The notes under the pieces: model-generated
What the model saw: the letters and a program-made list of their open reading frames with translations, nothing else
Told to the model about the DNA's origin: nothing
Databases searched by the model: none
Shown here: positions 1-9,100 of the stretch, one piece after another
Position numbering within the stretch: the first letter of the stretch is position 1
How the letters are laid out: each line of letters starts with the position of its first letter
Position numbers and translations under genes: made by a program
Assembly: GCA_965364735.1 (NCBI GenBank)
Contig: CBDTYW010000049.1
Span: 1-17,874 of the forward strand
Direction of reading: 5' to 3'
DNA: 17,874 nt
DNA from: CBDTYW01 sp965364735
GTDB lineage: Bacteria > Actinomycetota > Nitriliruptoria > Nitriliruptorales > Nitriliruptoraceae

Positions 1-1509
1 CGCCGTGCTGTCACGCGGCAGTACGTGGACCTGCCGATCCGCTGGCACCGCACCCGCACCACGGGGGAGCTGCTGTCGGTCGCGAACGCGGACATCGAGG
101 CGTCGTTCCAGGTCGCGGCACCGCTCCCGCTCGCGGTGTCGGCGGTCGTGATGGTGGTCATCACCACCGTCCTGCTGTTCCTCGCTGACCCGATCCTCGC
201 CGTGCTCGGCCTGCTGATCGGACCCGTCCTCGGCGTGGCGAACTACGCCTATCAGAAGGCCGTCAAGGACATCGCGATGGAGGCGCAGGAGCGCCGCGGC
301 GACGTGAGCCGCATCGCGCACGAGTCCTTCGACGCAGCGCTGGTCGTCAAGACCCTCGGGCGCGAGCTCCAGGAGACCGAGCGGTTCCGACGCGAGTCCG
401 AGGAGCTCCGTGACCGGATGATCAAGATCGGCCGCGTCCGCGCGAAGTTCGATCCCGTCATCGAGGCCCTGCCGAACATCGCGACGCTGCTCGTCCTGGT
501 CGTCGGCGCACGTCGCGTCGAGGCAGGGATCCTCCGGCCCGGTGAGCTCGTGGAGTTCGCCTACCTCCTGCGGCTGGTCGCGCTTCCGGTCCGCGTGTTC
601 GGGTGGCTCTTCGGTGACCTGCCCCGCTCCATCGCCGGCTGGAACCGTGTCGACGCGGTGCTCAGGTCGACCGGGGCGATGCGGTACGGCACGACACCGA
701 CCGATCACGAGGGCGCTGCTGCCACCGCCGCACGGACCGTCACCTTCCACCACCCAGCACCCGACGGCAGCCGCGACGACGACTCTGCGCGCGGGGTCGA
801 GGGGCTCGACTTCGACATCTCGCCCGGCCGCGTCGTCGCCATCGTCGGACCGACCGGCAGCGGCAAGTCCACGATCGCCGCGCTGCTCGTGCGGCTGTTC
901 GACCCGGACAACGGGGCGTTGGAGATCGACGGGCTCGACCTTCGTGACGTCTCCCGCGCGAGCCTCGCGGAGGATGTCGCGGTCGTCTTCCAGGACGCGT
1001 TCCTGTTCGACGACACGGTCCGTCACAACATCGACCTCGGAGCCGGTGTCTCTGACGATGCGCTGCTCCGGGCGGCACGGCTCGCCCGTGCGGACGAGTT
1101 CGTCAGCGCGCTCGAGGGTGGCTACGACGCGAAGGTGGGCGAGCGCGGGGCCACGCTCTCCGGAGGTCAGCGTCAACGGATCGCGCTTGCCCGGGCGTTG
1201 CTGCGTTCACCACGCCTGCTCGTGCTCGACGACGCCACGTCCGCCGTCGACCCAGCGGTCGAGCAGGAGATCCTGCGCGGCCTCAAGGCATCGGGCATCC
1301 CCACCACCACGATGCTCATCGCGGCCCGGCAGTCCTCGATCGCCCTCGCGGACGAGGTGCTCTACGTCGAGCACGGACGCGTCGCGGCACGAGGTGCGCA
1401 CCTCGACCTCATGGCCAGCAACGTCAGGTACCGCGACCTCGTGACCGCGTACGAACGTGACCATGACGAACGTGCCGAGCAGCGCGCCGACGCAGGGAGC
1501 GTGTCATGA
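1..1509 (+). CDS. ABC exporter half-transporter, degenerate-site subunit (5' truncated by window edge)
   Basis: This is a membrane half-transporter of the ABC B-family (multidrug/lipid exporter type); its substrate cannot be read from sequence. The reading frame is open from base 1, so the GTG at 25 is internal and the N-terminus lies outside the window. Counting codons from base 1, residues about 40-90 and 160-205 are hydrophobic transmembrane stretches. The nucleotide-binding domain follows: Walker A GPTGSGKS (283-290), signature LSGGQ (386-390), Walker B LLVLDD (406-411). Two residues needed for hydrolysis are replaced: Asp411 stands where the catalytic Glu is expected, and Ala442 replaces the H-loop His (IAAR instead of IAHR). 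This marks it as the degenerate half of a heterodimer. Its stop overlaps the next ATG (ATGA), so the two halves are translationally coupled. Family assignment is firm; substrate unknown. Confidence 0.93.
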   Translation, partial: RRAVTRQYVDLPIRWHRTRTTGELLSVANADIEASFQVAAPLPLAVSAVVMVVITTVLLFLADPILAVLGLLIGPVLGVANYAYQKAVKDIAMEAQERRGDVSRIAHESFDAALVVKTLGRELQETERFRRESEELRDRMIKIGRVRAKFDPVIEALPNIATLLVLVVGARRVEAGILRPGELVEFAYLLRLVALPVRVFGWLFGDLPRSIAGWNRVDAVLRSTGAMRYGTTPTDHEGAAATAARTVTFHHPAPDGSRDDDSARGVEGLDFDISPGRVVAIVGPTGSGKSTIAALLVRLFDPDNGALEIDGLDLRDVSRASLAEDVAVVFQDAFLFDDTVRHNIDLGAGVSDDALLRAARLARADEFVSALEGGYDAKVGERGATLSGGQRQRIALARALLRSPRLLVLDDATSAVDPAVEQEILRGLKASGIPTTTMLIAARQSSIALADEVLYVEHGRVAARGAHLDLMASNVRYRDLVTAYERDHDERAEQRADAGSVS

Positions 1510-3326
1510 GCGCCGACGCCGTGGCACCGCCCGAGCGCTCCGGCGCGTGGGAGACCTTCGTCCGTGGGGTCCGGCTGAGCCCGGTGCTGCGCAGCGGCCT
1601 CGGCGGCACCGTCGTCCTGGCGCTCCTGGCCACCGGCGGTCGAGCGATCATCCCGATCGTCGTCCAGCAGACCATCGACCGTGGCGTCATCGGCGACGGG
1701 ACGAGCGTCGACCTCGACCTCGTCACCCAGCTCACGTTCGTCGCGTTCGGCGCGGTCCTGCTCACCGCGATCGCGTCGGGCTGGATGAACAGCCGGCTCG
1801 CGAAGGTCACCGAGACGGCGCTGAGCGATCTGCGGGTCGACACGTTTGCCCACGTCCACGACCTGTCGATGCTGCACCAGGCTGCGGAGCAACGCGGTGC
1901 GATGGTCTCGCGCGTGACCTCCGACGTCGACCAGATCTCCCAGTTCATGCAGTGGGGCGGGATCGGGCTGATCCAGGCGCTCGGCCAGCTCGTCATCTCC
2001 GTCGCCGTCATGCTCGTCTACAGCGTCCCGCTGACGGTGATCGTGGTCGTGACGTTCGTGATCTACATCGCCGTCGCACGGCGGTTCCAGCGCCTGCTGG
2101 ACCATGCCTTCGAGGCGGTACGGGTGCGTGTCGGAGCGATGCTCGCGGCCGTGGGCGAAGTCGTGGTCGGGGCGTCGGTCATCCGTGCCTACGGCATCGA
2201 GGCCCGCTCGCAGGCCCGGCTCGACGACACCATCGAGGACCACCGTTCCTCGGCCGTCCACGCCGGGAAGATGTCGGCGATCTTCAGCGGGCTGAGCGAG
2301 ACCTTCTCTGGCGGGGCGACCGTGGCCGTCATCGCCGCGGGGCTCGTCTGGGGCGTGGGGAGCGGCAACCCGTCACCGGGCACGCTCATCGCGTTCCTCT
2401 TCCTGATCCGCCTGTTCGTCGAGCCGCTCACGATGGCCGGCGAGATCATCAACGACGCACAGACGGCCGTCGCCGGATGGCGCCGAGTGCTCGACGTGCT
2501 CGACATCGAGCCCGACGTCGCCGACCCCGGTCCCGACGGGGTGACGATCCCGGACGGGCCGATCGACGTCCGGTTCGCAGGTGTCGGCTTCCGCTACCCG
2601 AAGCCCGGCGAGCCTGCCCGGCAGGCCACCGGCTTCCAGGCGCTCGTGGACGTCGACGTCCACCTGCCCGAGCGCACCAACATCGCCGTCGTGGGCGAGA
2701 CCGGCTCCGGGAAGACGACGTTCGCGAAGCTCTTGACCCGGCTCATGGATCCGACGTCCGGCAAGGTGCTCCTCTCCGGCGTGCCGATCGACAGCATCCG
2801 GTTCGACGACCTGCGCAACCGGGTCGTGATGGTTCCGCAGGAGGGCGCCCTGTTCGGCGGCTCCATCCGCGAGAACGTCGCCATGGGGAGCGAGGACGTC
2901 GACGACGACGGGATCCGGCTCGCGTTCGTCGAGCTCGGTCTCGGTGACTGGCTCGAGGACCTGCGCGACGGTCTCGACACCGACGTCGGTGAGCGTGGCA
3001 CGAGCATGTCCGCTGGGGAGCGACAGCTCGTCACCCTCGCGCGCGCCTACGTCGCCGACCCGGACCTCCTCGTGCTCGACGAGGCGACGTCGTCGGTCGA
3101 CCCGCTGACCGAGGTGCGGCTCCAGCGTGCCCTCAGCGGGCTCACCATCGGACGGACCACCGTCTCGATCGCCCATCGGCTGTCCACGGCGGAGAACGCT
3201 GACCTCGTGCTCGTGTTCGACGGCGGCAAGCTGGTCGGTCGCGGCCATCACGACGAGCTGCGCGCGAACAACGATGTCTACGCGCGGCTGCACGACAGCT
3301 GGGTCGCCGGCACCGCCACGAGGTGA
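1506..3326 (+). CDS. ABC exporter half-transporter, catalytic-site subunit
   Basis: This is the 606-aa partner of the preceding half-transporter. The N-terminal half holds membrane segments (about residues 33-55, 75-98, 155-195, 270-285, 295-315) and the C-terminal half an ATPase domain. Walker A is GETGSGKT (397-404), Q-loop Gln445, Walker B LLVLDE with catalytic Glu526, and H-loop His557, all canonical. The signature motif, however, is MSAGE (501-505) instead of LSGGQ. In known heterodimeric exporters such as TM287/288 and BmrCD, one composite ATP site is intact and the other degenerate; here the intact site would join this subunit's Walker motifs to the partner's LSGGQ. GGGAG at 1495-1499 lies 6 nt before the ATG, supporting this start. 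A role in export of drugs, lipids or peptides is inference only. Confidence 0.95.
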   Translation: MSADAVAPPERSGAWETFVRGVRLSPVLRSGLGGTVVLALLATGGRAIIPIVVQQTIDRGVIGDGTSVDLDLVTQLTFVAFGAVLLTAIASGWMNSRLAKVTETALSDLRVDTFAHVHDLSMLHQAAEQRGAMVSRVTSDVDQISQFMQWGGIGLIQALGQLVISVAVMLVYSVPLTVIVVVTFVIYIAVARRFQRLLDHAFEAVRVRVGAMLAAVGEVVVGASVIRAYGIEARSQARLDDTIEDHRSSAVHAGKMSAIFSGLSETFSGGATVAVIAAGLVWGVGSGNPSPGTLIAFLFLIRLFVEPLTMAGEIINDAQTAVAGWRRVLDVLDIEPDVADPGPDGVTIPDGPIDVRFAGVGFRYPKPGEPARQATGFQALVDVDVHLPERTNIAVVGETGSGKTTFAKLLTRLMDPTSGKVLLSGVPIDSIRFDDLRNRVVMVPQEGALFGGSIRENVAMGSEDVDDDGIRLAFVELGLGDWLEDLRDGLDTDVGERGTSMSAGERQLVTLARAYVADPDLLVLDEATSSVDPLTEVRLQRALSGLTIGRTTVSIAHRLSTAENADLVLVFDGGKLVGRGHHDELRANNDVYARLHDSWVAGTATR

Positions 3327-3351
3327 CCGGCTGGTCAGGCGCCACTAGCAT
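3323..3351 (+). promoter_or_regulatory. candidate sigma-70-type promoter for the aldehyde dehydrogenase gene
   Basis: A -35-like GTGACC (3323-3328) and a -10-like TAGCAT (3346-3351) are separated by 17 nt, giving a start near 3358 and a short leader before the ATG at 3385. The -35 box overlaps the stop codon of the ABC gene. The match to TTGACN-17-TANNNT is by eye. Confidence 0.4.
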
Positions 3352-3384
3352 CCGAGGTCTGCCACGCCTTCAGGAGCCACGAGC

Positions 3385-5130
3385 ATGAGCGCCACGACCG
3401 AGACCGGGACCCTCGCGATCCCCGAGCCCGAGCCCGAGATCTCCGCCACTCCGGTCGCCGACCTCGACAAGATGGTCGCGGACCTTGCCTCCGTCGCCGG
3501 CGCGTGGCGCCAGGTCGATCTCGACGCCCGCATCGCGATGATCGACCGGATGATCGACGACACCATGTCGGTCGCCGAGGACTGGAACCGTTCCGCCATC
3601 GTGCACAAGGGCATCCCACGTACGGGCGGGGCCCGCGCCGAGGACTACTTCACCGGCCCGGTCATCGTGCTGCGCAACCTGCGGCTGCTCAAGGAGTCGT
3701 TGATCTCGCTGCGTGACACCGGCTCGACGGGGTACGGCGCGGTGCGCGAGCTTCCCGGCGGCCAGATCGCCGCGAAGGTCTTCCCGACCGGCCTGCTCGA
3801 CAACGTGCTCTTCACCGGCTTCTCCGCGGAGGTCTGGATGGAGCCGGGAGTCACCGCCGACTCTCTCTCGGACACCGTCGCGGTCGCGTACTCGGAGACG
3901 GGGGAGCGGCCCGGCAAGGTCTCGGTCGTCCTCGGTGCCGGCAACGTCTCCTCGATCGGACCGATGGACGCGCTCTACAAGCTCTTCGTCGAGGACGAGG
4001 TCGTCCTGCTCAAGATGAACCCCGTCAACGCCTACACCGGCGTCCACGTCGAGCGGGCGTTCGCGGCGCTCGTCGAGCACGGCGTGCTGAAGATCGCCTA
4101 CGGCGGCGGCGAGGTCGGCAAGCACCTCACCACCCACGAGGGCGTCGACACGCTGCACATCACGGGATCCGACAAGACCTACGAGGCCATCGTCTTCGGA
4201 GGTGGCGAGGAGGGAGCCCGTCGCCTCGCGGCGGACGAGCCGGTCAACGAGCGCCCGTTCTCCTCGGAGCTCGGCAACGTCACGCCGATCATCGTCGTGC
4301 CCGGTCGCTGGTCGAAGGCCGAGATCCGCTACCAGGGCTTCAACATCGCCTCGATGCTCGCCAACAACGGCGGCTTCAACTGTGTCGCGGCACGCATGAT
4401 CGTCACGCACGAGCGCTGGGCCCAGCGCAACGAGCTCCTCGAGGCCGTCGAGCACGCGCTGTCCACGATCGATGAGCGCCACCCGTACTACCCGGGCGCC
4501 AAGGATCGCTGGCAGACCTTCATGGCCGAGCACCCGGACGCGAAGACGTTCGGCCGCGACGACGAGGAAGCCGTTCCGTGGACGTTGATCCGCGACGTCG
4601 ACGAGACGAACCCCGACGACATCACCTTCACGACCGAGGCGTTCTGCGCGGTCTTCGCGGAGGTCGGGCTCAACGCCCCGACCGACATCGGCGCGTACCT
4701 GCGGCAGGCGGCGCTGTTCTGCAACGACGCCCTGTGGGGCAACCTCGGGGCGTCGGTCATCATCGACCCGGCCACCGAGCGCGCGCACAAGGACGACTTC
4801 GAACAGCTCGTCGCTGCGCTGCGCTATGGCTGCGTGACCGTCAACCACTTCGCGGGCGTCCCCTACGCGATGGTCTCGCCGACGTGGGGCGCCTTCCCCG
4901 GCAACCCCCGCACGGACATCCAGTCCGGCTCCGGCGTCGTGCACAACACCTACATGTTCGACAAGCCCCAGAAGTCGGTCGTCCGTGGCCCCTTCAAGCT
5001 GCCGATGAAGCCCGTCTGGTTCGCGAACCACAAGACTGCTGGCGACGTCGGTCCGGAGCTCGCGCGCATCGAGGGGAAGGGCGACGCGACCGCGCTGCCG
5101 GCGCTGTTCGCCAAGGCGCTTCGAGGCTGA
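3385..5130 (+). CDS. aldehyde dehydrogenase family protein, long atypical form
   Basis: This 581-aa protein belongs to the NAD(P)+-dependent aldehyde dehydrogenase superfamily, which oxidises aldehydes to acids; the physiological aldehyde is unknown. Family landmarks in order: GAGN with Asn187; LLKMNP with Lys210, in the place of the cofactor-binding lysine; ITGSDK (259-264), equivalent to FTGS; ELGN with the general-base Glu295; FNCVAAR with the catalytic Cys333; and TTEAF in the place of the EEFGP motif. It is about 80-100 residues longer than the usual 480-500, mostly through an N-terminal extension and insertions near the C-terminus, and the core motifs deviate (ELGN for ELGG, NC for GQxC). 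AGGAG at 3372-3376, 8 nt before ATG, fixes the start. It seems to stand alone as a transcription unit. A non-phosphorylating ALDH is most likely; an acylating reaction cannot be excluded. Confidence 0.88.
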   Translation: MSATTETGTLAIPEPEPEISATPVADLDKMVADLASVAGAWRQVDLDARIAMIDRMIDDTMSVAEDWNRSAIVHKGIPRTGGARAEDYFTGPVIVLRNLRLLKESLISLRDTGSTGYGAVRELPGGQIAAKVFPTGLLDNVLFTGFSAEVWMEPGVTADSLSDTVAVAYSETGERPGKVSVVLGAGNVSSIGPMDALYKLFVEDEVVLLKMNPVNAYTGVHVERAFAALVEHGVLKIAYGGGEVGKHLTTHEGVDTLHITGSDKTYEAIVFGGGEEGARRLAADEPVNERPFSSELGNVTPIIVVPGRWSKAEIRYQGFNIASMLANNGGFNCVAARMIVTHERWAQRNELLEAVEHALSTIDERHPYYPGAKDRWQTFMAEHPDAKTFGRDDEEAVPWTLIRDVDETNPDDITFTTEAFCAVFAEVGLNAPTDIGAYLRQAALFCNDALWGNLGASVIIDPATERAHKDDFEQLVAALRYGCVTVNHFAGVPYAMVSPTWGAFPGNPRTDIQSGSGVVHNTYMFDKPQKSVVRGPFKLPMKPVWFANHKTAGDVGPELARIEGKGDATALPALFAKALRG

Positions 5131-5152
5131 GTCAGCTCCGTCTGAGCTGGAC
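5131..5152 (+). terminator. weak hairpin at the convergent gene junction
   Basis: CAGCTC (5133-5138) pairs with GAGCTG (5144-5149) around a 5-nt loop, and GT/AC can extend the stem past one bulged G. It directly follows the aldehyde dehydrogenase stop and lies inside the last codons of the opposing gene. No U-tract follows, so termination is only a possibility. Confidence 0.25.
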
Positions 5153-6031
5153 GAGCTCCCAGACCCCCGGGTCCTGGAGCTCGTCGCTGCCGCTGGAGAG
5201 CGGGCGCGGCGTGCCCGTGGGGACCTTGCGGACCTTGACCGTCCAGCTGACGCCGTCAGCGAGCACACGATGGACGTCCCCGTCGGGCGCGCCGTCCACG
5301 AACGTCAGCGCGTCGATCCGGTTCAGGTCGAGAGCGCGCCGAGCGAAGATCTCGGCCGCCTGGGCCGAGCGGGTGAGCCCGTTGCGGCCGCGCAGGTGGG
5401 CGAGCGCGAGGTCGCCTTCGAGCAGCTCTTCGATCCGATCGATCACGGTGCCCAGGTCGAGCCGGCCGTAGTTGACGCCGACCGGCAGGACGACGGCCGT
5501 CGGGGCGAAGCGATGGCCGCCGGTGTGCGTGGTCTCCCACACGGCCTCGGGCCACCGCGCTGCCAGCACGGCTGCCACCGGCCTGCCCAGCGAGGCGCAG
5601 CAGCGGTCGCGGCGTCCGTGGCTGCAGACGAGGATGACCGGCGGGATCTCGCGACCCGTCTCGGGTGGCGTGGGGACGGTTGCCAGCGCGACGTCGACCG
5701 TGCCGAGATCATCATGGCTCGCGACGTCGTACGCGCGGATCCAGGTTCCGGACGGGCTGCTGTGGGCCAGCGCCACGAACGGCGCGTCGGGCGAGGAGTC
5801 CCTTCCGGGGCGACGGACCAGCTGGACGCGAACGCCGAGCGCGTCGGTCCGCTCCACCAGCGCGTCGCGGACCTCGGAGGGGATCGGTGCGTCGGGCAGC
5901 CCCTTCGGGCCCCACCCGGCGTCGACCTCCACGAGCAGCCACGCGACCGTGTGCACGGCGGTGCCGACGAGCGGCTCATCGAGCCGCGTCGCGATGCTCG
6001 AACAGGCTTCTGGCGTGAGGGGCGGTGACAC
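5132..6031 (-). CDS. sucrase/ferredoxin-like family protein (thioredoxin-like [2Fe-2S] protein)
   Basis: This is a 299-aa member of the Suc_Fer-like family (thioredoxin-like [2Fe-2S] ferredoxin). Its cellular role is unknown; electron transfer is inferred. An N-terminal family-like segment with Cys10 precedes LVGTA and WLLVEV. The core has CSHGRRDRCC with Cys136, Cys144 and Cys145, then THTGGHRFAP with His169 and His173, then VLPVGVNYGRL. The Cys-x8-Cys and His-x3-His spacing matches the ligands described for yeast Apd1-type bis-histidinyl [2Fe-2S] proteins. I chose the GTG start at 6031 because GGAG lies 7 nt upstream and the protein then begins just before the conserved Cys. An ATG at 6088 (318 aa) and a GTG at 6175 (347 aa) are in frame, but neither has a convincing ribosome-binding site. 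The gene converges on the aldehyde dehydrogenase gene with 1 bp between stops. Confidence 0.88.
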   Translation of the reverse strand: MSPPLTPEACSSIATRLDEPLVGTAVHTVAWLLVEVDAGWGPKGLPDAPIPSEVRDALVERTDALGVRVQLVRRPGRDSSPDAPFVALAHSSPSGTWIRAYDVASHDDLGTVDVALATVPTPPETGREIPPVILVCSHGRRDRCCASLGRPVAAVLAARWPEAVWETTHTGGHRFAPTAVVLPVGVNYGRLDLGTVIDRIEELLEGDLALAHLRGRNGLTRSAQAAEIFARRALDLNRIDALTFVDGAPDGDVHRVLADGVSWTVKVRKVPTGTPRPLSSGSDELQDPGVWELVQLRRS

Positions 6032-6038
6032 CGTCGGG

Positions 6039-6042
6039 CTCC
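6039..6042 (-). promoter_or_regulatory. ribosome-binding site deciding the start of the sucrase/ferredoxin-like gene
   Basis: The minus strand reads CCGGAGCC, with GGAG ending 7 nt before GTG at 6031. The longer alternative starts lack such a site. Confidence 0.5.
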
Positions 6043-6194
6043 GGGGCAGTGCTGGGATGTGCGCGTTGGTCGCACAACTGAGGGACATTCGGGCGCTCAG
6101 CGTCGGTCTTGGCCGAGAAGAGGTTGGCGGCCGTCTCTCCGTGAGCCACCATCGTGGCGTGGCGGTGCGCCACATCCACGTTCTCAGGGATCAC

Positions 6195-9100
6195 ATGCCC
6201 AGCCTACGAACCTCAGCGCGCCCGCGACGTGTGCTCAACGCCGTCGCGATGGTCGCGACCCTGCTGCTGACGTTGCTGACCGGCGTGCCCGGGTCGTTCG
6301 CCGAGGTGCAGGGTCAGCTCGTCCCCGATTCGCCACGCGGGGACACGCCCTACGTCGTCGATGGTGAGGTGCTCGCGCTCGCCCAGGTCGGCGACCGGGT
6401 GCTCGTCGGTGGGTCGTTCACCAAGATCCGTCAGTCGTCGGGGGACCCGGACATCGTCCAGCCCCACCTCTTCGCGTATGACGTCGACACCGGCCTGATC
6501 GACCCGAGCTTCACGCCCGACGTGCACCGGACCGTCCGTGACCTCGAGGCTGCGGCCGAGGCGGACACGTTCTTCGTCGCCGGCGACTTCAACTCCATCG
6601 ACGGCATCACCCGCCGCAAGGTCGCGAAGATGTCGCTCGACGGCACCGTCGACGCCACCTTCGTCGCCAACGCCATCGCGTACGTGAACTCGATCGTCCG
6701 CGACGGCGACGCGCTCTACGTCGGCGGCGCGTTCTCCTCGATCAACGGGGTCAGCCGCTCGCGGCTGGCGGCCGTCAGCACGACGACCGGGGTCGTGGAC
6801 CCCGGCTTCGACCTGCCGCTCACCGAGGGTGTGGGCGTCGGGGGCTGGATGGAGGTCAAGGCCGTCGACATCGCACCGGGCACGGGGCGTCTCTTCGTCG
6901 CGCACTCGGCTCGCAAGATCGCCGGGCAGACGCGCACCGGCGTCGCCGTGATCGACACCGCAGCGGACGTCGCGACGCTGGCCAGCTGGCGCTCGGACCT
7001 GTTCGAGGACAACCTCGCCGACCTCGGTGGCTCCATCCGCATGTCCGACGCCGCGGTCTCGCCCGACGGCTCGTTCGTGATCGTCGGCACCTCCGGAGGC
7101 GACAAGCCCCCGACCAACGACGTCGCCATCCGGTTCCCGATGGACGGTGGCGCCGGCGTCGAGCCCGACTGGGTGTCCCGGCACTTCGACTCCGTCTACG
7201 CCGTGGACGTCTCCGACGCCGCCGTCTACGTCGGTGGTCACTTCCGCTTCCAGGAGGCGCCGGGCTCGACCAACCCGTTCCCCGGCGACCCGGACAAGAA
7301 CTACGGATGGGGTCAGGGCGACGGCGGTGCCGTCGTCCTCGGCGACGAGGTCGTGGCCCGCGAGCAGGTCGGCGCGCTCGACCCGCTCACGGGCAAGGCC
7401 TTGCCGTGGAACCCCGGCGCGAACGGTCAGGAGGGCGTGCTCGAGCTCGAGCTGACCCCGCGGGGGCTGCTTCTCGGCCACGACGGCATCCTGATCGACG
7501 GTCAGGCGATCGGTCGTCACGGCTTCTTCGACCTCGCTTCCGGAGACGTCGTCTCGGACACGCCGCTGTCGGAGGTCCTCGCACCGCTCGACGGACAGAC
7601 GATCCCCGCGTCGGTCGACTTCACCTTCTCCGGGACCGCCGAAGCACAGGACGGTGTCGATCGGATCAAGCTTGAGGTCCAGGAGGTCGACAGCAAGGAC
7701 TACCTCAACCCCGACGGCAGCCTCGGTGACTACGCCCAGATGCTGGTCACGATCGACGACCCGGGAGCCCAGCAGACGTCGTGGTCGTACACCGCGTCGC
7801 TGCCGGTGGGCGACTACGTCGTGAGGACCCGCGCCTTCGACCTGAACGGGATCCGCCAGGTCGGCAAGGACATCGTCAAGTTCCAGGTGCGCGACTTCGA
7901 GAACGCCCCGCCGGACGCCAGGATCGTGGATCCGGCCGACGGGAGCTCGGACTTCCTGTCGAACAGCTTCACGGTCTCGGGTACCGCGGAGGCCGGCGAA
8001 GGTGTGGCCGCGGTCAAGATCTCGATCCTCGACGAGAACGCCAACGCGTACGTCCAGGCAGATGGCTCTCTGGGGGACTACGTCGAGTTCGACGCGAGCC
8101 TGACGTCGCCCGGCACGGTCTCGACGGGATGGTCGTTCCCGGTGACCCTCGTCGACGGCACCTACCGGTTCTTTGCGAAGGCGGTCGGCTCTGCCGGGGG
8201 ACAGGACGACGGGCCGCACATGGTCCGCTACCTGCTCTACCCGGGCAACGCGGCACCCGCCGTCGCGATCGACGCACCGCTCGACGACCAGGTCTTCGAC
8301 GGGCCGCAGCCGATCACGATCTCCGGGACGGCCACCGACGACGCGGGCGTCGACCGGATCTACGCGCAGGTCTTCGACCTCAACGCCAACAAGGGCCTCG
8401 GCTTCAACGGGTTCTACGGCAGCAAGGTTCGCTGGTTCCCGATCGACGTCGACGACCCCGGAGCGCTCAGCACCACGTGGAGCTGGACCGCCCCGGAGAA
8501 CCTGCCGCTCGGCCACTACCGCATCCGTGCCTACGCGCGTGACGTGGTCGGCGTCGACACCGTGAACGTTGACCGTCCCTCGATCGAGGTCACGCTGACG
8601 GTGCCAGGCGATGACGCACCGGTCATGCTCATGGACTCGCCGGCCAACGCCCAGCAGGTGTTCGCCTCCAACGACATCGTCGTCGGTGGGACGGCGACCG
8701 ACGATCAGGGCGTCACCGCGGTCGGCATCCGCGTCTGGCACTACGGGGAGAAGCTGTGGGCCCAGCCCGACGGCTCGCTCAGCGTCTACGTCGACATCCC
8801 GGCAACGCTGAGCAACCCCGGGGCGACGTCGACCACCTGGTCGGTTCCGTTGACGCTGCCGGACGGCAAGTACCGCATCGAGGCGCAGGCGTTCGACACC
8901 GTCGGGCAGCACGATGAGCTCACCCAGTGGGGCCAGGACCGCTACAACATCTGGCTCTTCCCGGGTGACGCGCTCCCGACCGCGTCGATCTTCACGCCCA
9001 CCGCCGGTCAGGTGATCGCGGGAACCACGATCGGCGTCGGCGGGGAGATCCTCGACGACCGTGCCGTCCAGGAGGTCGAGGTCTACCTGCGCCACACCAC

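Noticed and set aside
1457..2947. A plus-strand frame of 496 codons overlapping the second ABC gene.
   Set aside because: Its composition is mostly Arg, Gly, Ala and Pro, and it is out of frame with all the ABC motifs.
3370..5268. A minus-strand open frame of 632 codons opposite the aldehyde dehydrogenase gene.
   Set aside because: It has low-complexity composition and no recognisable domain, and the opposite strand carries clear ALDH motifs and a ribosome-binding site.
6032..6175. Longer starts for the iron-sulfur gene at 6175 or 6088.
   Set aside because: No good ribosome-binding site is present, and the added residues are not family-like. 6088 cannot be fully excluded.
5472..6194. Extension of the secreted-protein frame upstream to 5472.
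   Set aside because: The extension is antisense to the iron-sulfur gene and would bury the signal peptide 241 residues inside the protein. ATG 6195 is the sensible start.
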